Source: Gemmiger formicilis (GTDB lineage Bacteria > Bacillota > Clostridia > Oscillospirales > Ruminococcaceae). From it: a stretch of 64,000 nt of DNA. The notes below the pieces were generated by a model, which was not told the origin of the DNA, ran no database searches, and was given only the letters and a program-made list of their open reading frames with translations. This document shows positions 58,906 to 64,000 of this stretch, piece by piece (the first letter of the stretch is position 1; each line of letters opens with the position of its first letter). A program made the position numbers and the translations under genes. The stretch is from assembly GCF_024462815.1 (NCBI RefSeq), contig NZ_JANGCG010000001.1:1-64000 (forward strand), written 5' to 3'.

Positions 58906-60108
58906 CTGATTGATTTTCTGATACGGTGCTTTGTAAAAAACCATGAAAACACCGCCGACCGCGCAGTCCGCACAGCCTGCGGCAACCTTGCCTGTATCGT
59001 CAGCGTGGTCTGCAATATGCTGCTGGCAGGCGGTAAAATCGCCGTCGGCGTGCTGACCGGCAGCGTGGCCATCACGGCAGACGGTATGAACAACCTCTCG
59101 GACGCAAGCTCCAACATTGTCAGTCTGGTGGGCTTCAAGCTGGGCGCACGCCCGGCGGACTCCGAGCACCCCTACGGCCATGCGCGGTATGAGTATCTGG
59201 CCGGGCTGGCGGTCTCGGTGATGATTCTCGTCATCGGCGTGGAGCTGCTGAAGGAGAGCCTTGCCAAAACGCTGCATCCCACGGCCGTGAGCTTCAGCTG
59301 GATTATGGTGGTGGTACTGGTCGCTTCCATCCTCGTCAAGCTCTGGATGAGCGCCCTAAACCGTAAAATCGGCACGGCCATCGAGTCCGAGACCCTGCTG
59401 GCCACGGCAGCAGATGCCCGCAACGATGTGATTACCACCGTTGCGGTGTTGGTGGCCACAATTCTGACCAAGCTCACCGGCTTTGCCCGCCTTGACGGCC
59501 TGATGGGTCTCGGTGTGGCGGCCTTCATCCTCTACAGCGGCGCCATGCTCGTCCGGGATACCATCGACCCGCTGCTGGGTGCAGCGCCTGACCCCGAGCT
59601 GGTCGAGCACATTGAGAAAAAGGCACTGAGCTACCCCGGTGTGCTGGGTGTTCACGACCTGATGATTCACGATTACGGTCCCGGCAGCCGTCTGGTCAGC
59701 TTCCATCTGGAAATGGACGCCAAGGACGATGTGATGCACAGCCATGATGTGATTGACCGCATTGAGCGCGACCTGCTGGTGGAGGACGGCCTGATTGCCA
59801 CGATTCACTTTGACCCGATTGTGGTCGGCAACCCCCACGCGGATGAGCTCAAGGAGTTTTTGCAGAACGAGGTGCAGGAGCTGGAACCGCTGGCCAATAT
59901 CCATGACCTGCGCATTGTGCCCGGCCCTACGCATACGAACGTGATTTTTGACTGCGCCGTCCCGGCGGAATATATGACCGACAAGCAGCACCGCGGTGTC
60001 AAGCTCGTCAACGCCCTGCGCAACTCTGTGCAGGCAAAATGGCCGGACCATTTCTGCGTCATAAAGCTGGAGCCCGACTACGCCCCGGCACACCACAAGG
60101 ATAAATAA
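58906..60108 (+). CDS. cation diffusion facilitator (CDF) family transporter
   Basis: A 400-aa metal cation/proton antiporter. Six helices lie in residues ~30-215, with the metal site ADGMNNLSDASSN in helix 2 and ATAADARNDVITT in helix 5; the cytoplasmic domain carries DLMIHDYGPGSRLVSFHLEMDA. The conserved N-terminus (residues 2-33, IDFLIRCFVKNHENTADRAVR) lies upstream of the first ATG or GTG, so the start is probably CTG 58906 (or ATT 58909), with AAGGGGG eight bases before. Starting at GTG 59005 would remove the front of helix 1. The exported ion is not deducible. Confidence 0.85.
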   Translation: MIDFLIRCFVKNHENTADRAVRTACGNLACIVSVVCNMLLAGGKIAVGVLTGSVAITADGMNNLSDASSNIVSLVGFKLGARPADSEHPYGHARYEYLAGLAVSVMILVIGVELLKESLAKTLHPTAVSFSWIMVVVLVASILVKLWMSALNRKIGTAIESETLLATAADARNDVITTVAVLVATILTKLTGFARLDGLMGLGVAAFILYSGAMLVRDTIDPLLGAAPDPELVEHIEKKALSYPGVLGVHDLMIHDYGPGSRLVSFHLEMDAKDDVMHSHDVIDRIERDLLVEDGLIATIHFDPIVVGNPHADELKEFLQNEVQELEPLANIHDLRIVPGPTHTNVIFDCAVPAEYMTDKQHRGVKLVNALRNSVQAKWPDHFCVIKLEPDYAPAHHKDK

Positions 60109-60125
60109 AACAGGGAGGACCCACA

Positions 60126-61301
60126 ATGGATTACAACAAAGCAGCACTGGAGCTCCACAGCAAATTCCCCGGCAAGATTGCCGTGCAGAGCCTCTGCGAA
60201 TGTAAGGACCGCGACGCACTCTCCACCGCCTACACCCCCGGTGTGGCCGAGCCCTGCCGCAAAATCAAGGCGAACCCGGAGGATGTCTATACCTACACGA
60301 TGAAGGGCCGCACGGTGGCCGTTGTCACCAACGGCACGGCGGTGCTGGGTCTGGGCAACATCGGCCCCGAGGCCGGCCTGCCGGTTATGGAGGGCAAATG
60401 CGTACTCTTTAAGGAATTCGGCGGCGTGGACGCGTTCCCCATCTGCCTGAACGCCAAGACCAAGGAGGAGGTCATCGCCGCAGTCAAGGCGATTGCCCCG
60501 ACCTTCGGCGGAATCAATCTGGAGGATATCCGCAGCCCCGAGTGCTTTGAAATTGAAGCCGAGCTAGAGCGTGAGCTGGATATCCCGGTTTTCCACGATG
60601 ACCAGCACGGCACGGCCATCATCGTGCTGGCGGGCGTGCTGAACGCCCTCAAGGTGGTCGGCAAGCGCATTGAGGATGTGAAAATTGTCCAGAACGGCCC
60701 CGGCGCTGCCGGTACGGCCATCATCCATATGCTGCAGGTGGCGGGTGCCAAGCATATCATCGCCGTGGATGAGCACGGTATTCTGGTTCCGGGCCGCCCC
60801 GCCGGTCTGGAAGGCCATAAGGGCAAACTGGCCGAGGAGACGAACCCCGAGAAGCTCTCCGGCGGTCTGGCCGAGGCCATCAAGGGCGCGGACATCTTCA
60901 TTGGCACCTCCATTGCGGGCGCACTGACGCCGGAACTGGCCGCCACCATGGCCAAGGATGCCATCGTCTTTGCCATGGCCAACCCCACGCCGGAAATCAT
61001 GCCGGACCTTGCCAAGCAGGCGGGCGTCCGCGTGATTGGCACCGGCCGTTCGGACTTCCCGAATCAGGTCAACAATGTGCTGGCCTTCCCCGGCATCTTC
61101 AAGGGCGCGCTGTCTGTCCGTGCGCGGGACATCAACCCCGCCATGAAGATGGCCGCCGCACAGGCCATTGCGGGCCTTATCCCGGAGGAGGAGCTCAACG
61201 AGGAGAACATTCTGCCCAAGGCGTTTGACCCGCGTGTGGCGGATGCAGTGGCCGCGGCCGTTGCCAAGGCTGCGCGGGAAAGCGGCGTGGCACGCGTATG
61301 A
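60126..61301 (+). CDS. NAD(P)-dependent malic enzyme
   Basis: A 391-aa malic enzyme of the short bacterial type. The N-terminal catalytic half has AYTPGVAEPCRKI and TNGTAVLGLGNIGPEAGLPVMEGK. PVFHDDQHGTAIIVLAG is the metal/NAD segment and the Rossmann loop is QNGPGAAGTAI. It decarboxylates malate to pyruvate with NAD(P). GGGAGGA precedes the ATG. It overlaps the fumarase alpha gene by four bases, so fumarate can be hydrated and then decarboxylated by one coupled set. Confidence 0.94.
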   Translation: MDYNKAALELHSKFPGKIAVQSLCECKDRDALSTAYTPGVAEPCRKIKANPEDVYTYTMKGRTVAVVTNGTAVLGLGNIGPEAGLPVMEGKCVLFKEFGGVDAFPICLNAKTKEEVIAAVKAIAPTFGGINLEDIRSPECFEIEAELERELDIPVFHDDQHGTAIIVLAGVLNALKVVGKRIEDVKIVQNGPGAAGTAIIHMLQVAGAKHIIAVDEHGILVPGRPAGLEGHKGKLAEETNPEKLSGGLAEAIKGADIFIGTSIAGALTPELAATMAKDAIVFAMANPTPEIMPDLAKQAGVRVIGTGRSDFPNQVNNVLAFPGIFKGALSVRARDINPAMKMAAAQAIAGLIPEEELNEENILPKAFDPRVADAVAAAVAKAARESGVARV

Positions 61302-62143
61302 GCATCCGTGAAATTCCGGCCGCCGCCGTCACCGACGCGGTAGAGGCCCTTTGTATCGAAGCCAACACCAGCCTGCCTGTCGATGTGAAGGCTGCGCTGG
61401 ATGCTGCCGAAGCCGCCGAGCCGTGGCCGCTTGCCAAGGAGACGCTGGGCCTTTTGCAGCAGAATCTCTGCGTTGCCAAGGAAAAGAACCTGCCCATCTG
61501 TCAGGACACCGGTATGGCCTGTGTCTTTATCGAGCTGGGGCAGGATGTGCATATTGACGGTGATTTGAACGCCGCCGTCAATGAGGGTGTGCGCCGCGGC
61601 TATGAGAAAGCCTATCTGCGCAAATCCATCACGGCAGACCCCCTGCAGCGCGTCAACACAGGGGATAACACCCCGGCCTTTCTGACTGTGCACCTTGTGC
61701 CGGGCAGCGGCTGCAAAATCACGGTGGCCCCCAAGGGCGCAGGCAGTGAGAATATGAGCCGCCTGGCTATGCTCAAGCCTGCAGACGGCGTGGAAGGCGT
61801 GAAGAAATTCGTGCTGGACACCGTGGAGCAGGCCGGGGCCAACCCCTGCCCGCCCATTGTGCTGGGCATCGGCATCGGCGGCAGCTTTGACCACTGCGCG
61901 GCGCTGGCCAAAAAGGCACTGCTGCGCCCGCTGGACACCCCCAACGCCGACCCCTACTACGCCGCACTGGAAAAAGAGCTGCTGGACGCCATCAATGCCA
62001 CCGGCTTCGGCCCGCAGGGCTTTGGCGGGGCTACCACCTGCCTGGGCGTTGCCATTGAGCAGAAGCCCACCCACGTGGCCTGCCTGCCGGTGGCGGTCAA
62101 CATCAGCTGCCACGTCACCCGCCGCGCCAGCCGTGAGCTGTAA
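61298..62143 (+). CDS. fumarate hydratase alpha subunit (class I, two-subunit)
   Basis: A 281-aa subunit of an iron-sulfur hydro-lyase. Cluster-ligand cysteines lie in ICQDTGMACVF, PGSGCKI-like GSGCKITVAPKG and GGATTCLGVA. The family includes tartrate dehydratase, so fumarate is inferred from its neighbour malic enzyme. Overlap ATGA with that gene and 12 bp to the beta gene show an operon. Confidence 0.92.
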   Translation: MSIREIPAAAVTDAVEALCIEANTSLPVDVKAALDAAEAAEPWPLAKETLGLLQQNLCVAKEKNLPICQDTGMACVFIELGQDVHIDGDLNAAVNEGVRRGYEKAYLRKSITADPLQRVNTGDNTPAFLTVHLVPGSGCKITVAPKGAGSENMSRLAMLKPADGVEGVKKFVLDTVEQAGANPCPPIVLGIGIGGSFDHCAALAKKALLRPLDTPNADPYYAALEKELLDAINATGFGPQGFGGATTCLGVAIEQKPTHVACLPVAVNISCHVTRRASREL

Positions 62144-62155
62144 GGGAGGCTGAAT

Positions 62156-62722
62156 ATGCAATACAAATTGAACACGCCGCTTTCCAAACAGGATCTTGCG
62201 CCGCTGCAGGCAGGGGATACCGTGTTGCTCTCCGGCGTGGTGTACACCGCCCGCGACGCCGCCCACGCCCGTATGATGGAGCTGCTGGATAAGGGCGAAC
62301 CGCTGCCGTTCCCGATAGAGGGCGCGGCCATCTACTATGTCGGCCCCACGCCGGAACGCCCGGGCTGTGCCATCGGCGCGGCCGGGCCCACCACCTCCGG
62401 CCGTATGGACGCCTACACGCCGCGTCTGCTGGATTTGGGCCTTGCCTGTATGATTGGCAAGGGCAAACGCACCGAGGCTGTCAAGCAGTCTGTTGTAAAA
62501 AATGGTGCGGTGTATCTCGCCGCCATTGGCGGTGCGGGCGCTCTGATGGCGGGCAGCGTGCAGAGCTGTGAAATCATTGCGTGGCCGGATTTGGGCTGTG
62601 AGGCCGTGCGTAAGCTGGTTGTCAAGGACTTCCCACTGACGGTCCTGCTGGACACCTACGGCGGTGATTTGTACCAAAGCGGCCCGGCCGCTTATCTGGC
62701 CAGCCGGGGAACACAGCTATGA
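62156..62722 (+). CDS. fumarate hydratase beta subunit (class I, two-subunit)
   Basis: A 188-aa partner of the preceding protein. It has LSGVVYTARDAAHARM, GAAIYYVGPTPERPG and GPTTSGRMDAYTP, all family signatures. Overlaps the sortase start by four bases. Confidence 0.93.
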   Translation: MQYKLNTPLSKQDLAPLQAGDTVLLSGVVYTARDAAHARMMELLDKGEPLPFPIEGAAIYYVGPTPERPGCAIGAAGPTTSGRMDAYTPRLLDLGLACMIGKGKRTEAVKQSVVKNGAVYLAAIGGAGALMAGSVQSCEIIAWPDLGCEAVRKLVVKDFPLTVLLDTYGGDLYQSGPAAYLASRGTQL

Positions 62723-63462
62723 GCCGCAAAAAAGCAGCGCGGTGCCTGGGGCTCTGCGCACTGGCGCTGGCTGTCTGTGTTGCTCTTGCGGCGGCGCTTG
62801 TCATTACGAAAAATAAACAGCAGGCGGAGGCGGCGGCCAACGCTGCCGCCGCCAGTGAGGCAGCCGCCCGCGCAGCGGAGGAAGAAGCTGCGCGGGCCGC
62901 CAGCGAGGCCGCCGCACAGGCTGCTGCAGAAGCGGAAGCTGAGCGCCTTGCCGAAGAAGCCGCCGCCAAGCGCACCGAGCAGGTGGCCGCCGCACAGGCC
63001 GAGCATGACAGTGTGCAGTACGGGGATAAGCTCGGCCGTGTCTGGGTCGAGGGCACAAAGGTAGACTGTGACCTCTATTGGGGTGACAGCGAGGGCCAGT
63101 TCAGCCGCGGCGCGGGCTGCCGCGCCGAGAGCGACTGCGTCCTGCCCGGCGAGAACGGAACCGTCTTTATCGGCGGCCACACCGGCAGCTATTTTTCGGA
63201 TTTAGGCTCCACGCAAATCGGCTCCATCATCCATCTGGAAACAGACTGGGGTGATTTTACCTATCAGGTGACCGATATGCAGGTGATTCTGGAAACCGAC
63301 ATTGACAAGGTGCGTCTGAACGCCACCGAACCGAGCGTGATTCTCTACACCTGTTACCCCTTCGGCATCCTGACCCACACCACCCAGCGCTACGCGGTCT
63401 ATGCAGACCCCGTCGCTGCCGACGAGTACGGCGTCATCCCCGCCGAATCCACCGCAGAATAA
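62719..63462 (+). CDS. sortase family transpeptidase with Ala/Glu-rich stalk
   Basis: A 247-aa membrane-anchored sortase. An N-terminal helix (about residues 9-30) is followed by a long Ala/Glu/Arg coiled-coil-like stalk (about 36-97) and the sortase fold. Catalytic His154 lies in FIGGHTGSYF, Cys212 in LYTCYPFG and Arg224 in TTQRYAVYA. This resembles class D/E sortases. No LPxTG-type substrate gene is adjacent. The start overlaps fumarase beta by four bases. The stalk may place the enzyme above the membrane; unusual in length for small sortases. Confidence 0.88.
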   Translation: MSRKKAARCLGLCALALAVCVALAAALVITKNKQQAEAAANAAAASEAAARAAEEEAARAASEAAAQAAAEAEAERLAEEAAAKRTEQVAAAQAEHDSVQYGDKLGRVWVEGTKVDCDLYWGDSEGQFSRGAGCRAESDCVLPGENGTVFIGGHTGSYFSDLGSTQIGSIIHLETDWGDFTYQVTDMQVILETDIDKVRLNATEPSVILYTCYPFGILTHTTQRYAVYADPVAADEYGVIPAESTAE

Positions 63463-63465
63463 ACC

Positions 63466-63507
63466 AAAAGCGAGGCTCCACCCACCCGGGTGAAGCCTCG
63501 CTTTTTT
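63466..63507. terminator. bidirectional terminator between sortase and tRNA-Leu
   Basis: Arms AAAAGCGAGGCT and AGCCTCGCTTTTTT flank an inner CACCCGGGTG stem. Serves the convergent sortase transcript and tRNA-Leu. Confidence 0.92.
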
Positions 63508-63509
63508 GG

Positions 63510-63590
63510 TGCGGCTAACAGGACTTGAACCTGCACGTCGGGGACACTGGACCCTAAAACCAGCGCGTCTGCCAATTCCGCCATAGCCGC
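63510..63590 (-). tRNA. tRNA-Leu (anticodon TAG)
   Basis: An 81-nt class II tRNA on the minus strand. The acceptor arms GCGGCTA/TAGCCGC pair, the D-arm has GGCGGAATTGGCAGACGC, the anticodon loop TTTAGGG reads TAG, a variable arm (TGTCCCCGACGT) is present and the T-arm is CAGGTTCAAGTCCTG. The 31-39 pair is T-T. Terminal CCA is only CC-encoded. Confidence 0.93.
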
Positions 63591-63601
63591 ATAACAAACA
63601 T

Positions 63602-63630
63602 AGTATACTGTTTTTTGCGGGGATTGTCAA
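63602..63630 (-). promoter_or_regulatory. promoter of tRNA-Leu
   Basis: Minus strand TTGACA (63630-63625), 17 bp, TATACT (63607-63602). Confidence 0.8.
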
Positions 63631-63674
63631 TGAGAAAAACGTGCCTTCTGTCCCTTATGAAACTATGACTGCAA

Positions 63675-63703
63675 CATAATCCGCACGGCAACGGCACATA
63701 CTA
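63675..63703 (+). promoter_or_regulatory. candidate sigma-G/sigma-F promoter of the spoIVB-like gene
   Basis: CATAA (63675-63679), 17 bp, CATACTA (63697-63703). The -10 fits the CATNHTA consensus of forespore sigma factors and the -35 fits the HATR core. No sigma-A pair was seen here. Confidence 0.5.
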
Positions 63704-63724
63704 TCGCTAAAGTGAGGGATAGTT

Positions 63725-64000
63725 ATGCGCAAAAGTGGCTTTTGGCGGCGCGCTGCGGCGGGGACGGTGGTTCTGGCACTGGCTGGCGCGGCCGTACTGG
63801 CAGGGCTTGCGGCGTCACTGCCGGATACGCTCTATACCGACGGTGCACTGCACGAGCTGACAGTTGCGTCAATGCCGTATCTTTCGGCAAAGAGCCGGCA
63901 GGGGCAGCTGCCTGCGGACAGCGCCGTGCCGGACAAAAGCGGCAATGTCACGCTTGCGCTGTTCGGCGTTGTGCCGGTCAAAACGGTGCGCGTTGTCAGC
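63725..64000 (+). CDS. SpoIVB-like sporulation peptidase, N-terminal part (cut by window edge)
   Basis: The first 92 codons of an ORF still open at the window end. A basic start (MRKSGFWRR) and one helix (about residues 11-32) are followed by an extracytoplasmic region. VTLALFGVVPVKTVRVVS at the end matches the segment LFGxxPVKTV that precedes the PDZ domain in SpoIVB peptidases. SpoIVB is made in the forespore and triggers sigma-K processing. GTGAGGGAT lies before ATG 63725. The PDZ and S55 peptidase domains are beyond the window, so the call rests on the short segment and the forespore-like promoter. Confidence 0.6.
   Translation, partial: MRKSGFWRRAAAGTVVLALAGAAVLAGLAASLPDTLYTDGALHELTVASMPYLSAKSRQGQLPADSAVPDKSGNVTLALFGVVPVKTVRVVS

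Overview
The window comes from a GC-rich Firmicute. The best fit is a Clostridia gut commensal of the Oscillospiraceae/Ruminococcaceae type (Gemmiger, Subdoligranulum or Faecalibacterium-like). This is inferred from Gram-positive gene content (mraZ-led dcw cluster, DnaD/DnaI-type primosome genes, DUF896, YifB), strong Shine-Dalgarno sites, sigma-A promoters of the TTGACA-17-TATAAT type, GC-rich palindromic intergenic repeats and a probable SpoIVB gene at the right edge. No phage, plasmid, CRISPR or complete insertion sequence was seen. Most of the window is core chromosome; the novelty lies mainly in intergenic and 5'-leader DNA.

Layout. Positions 1-243 hold a clipped tRNA-Leu and its promoter (minus strand). 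244-5543: a DUF975 membrane protein and a four-gene GldA/F/G-type ABC export operon ending in a DUF4340 protein. 5584-7906: a NagZ-like GH3 lipoprotein overlapping a GT4 glycosyltransferase. 8122-11518: yifB (minus) diverging from a phosphohexomutase. 11878-14322: a BlaR1-like M56 sensor protease and a BlaI repressor behind a promoter with twin operators, flanked by GC-rich repeats. 14550-17472: PHP phosphoesterase, TSCPD protein and FkbH-like HAD protein. 17703-19574: a DnaD/DnaI-type helicase-loader pair (minus). 19744-21787: an orotate-PRTase-like protein and an unrecognised 365-aa protein whose 5' leader contains a 174-bp palindromic element. 21878-23151: tRNA-Gly, rsmD and a coiled-coil protein. 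23391-34218: a reduced dcw cluster (mraZ, rsmH, ftsL, PASTA-PBP, murF, mraY, ftsW, murG, ftsQ). 34294-47439: a ten-gene purine operon on the minus strand with a leader peptide and attenuator. 47634-49503: a PsiE-like membrane protein and a GH1 glucosidase. 49709-51553: fhs under a ZTP riboswitch. 51565-53629: an ECF sigma factor and DUF4179 anti-sigma pair. 53778-57063: GT2, metA, and a secreted trigger-factor-like PPIase with a second copy of the 174-bp element in its leader. 57065-62722: DUF896, purA, a cation efflux protein, malic enzyme and two-subunit fumarase. 62719-63590: a sortase and tRNA-Leu. 63675-64000: a probable SpoIVB start behind a sigma-G-like promoter.

How the genes fit together. 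The purine operon plus purA covers PRPP to IMP and on to adenylosuccinate. Bifunctional PurH is replaced by a stand-alone AICAR transformylase and a PurO-type IMP cyclohydrolase. fhs makes the 10-formyl-THF used by PurN and PurH, and it sits behind an RNA that senses ZMP/ZTP, the substrate that builds up when formyl-THF runs short. The dcw cluster supplies lipid I/II synthesis and septal peptidoglycan machinery, while murC, murD, murE, ftsA and ftsZ must lie elsewhere.

The strongest leads for new biology are the 174-bp hairpin element placed identically in two 5' leaders, the purE leader peptide/attenuator, and a BlaR1-type protease whose sensor domain is not a penicillin-binding domain. All calls come from reading the sequence; no database search was run.
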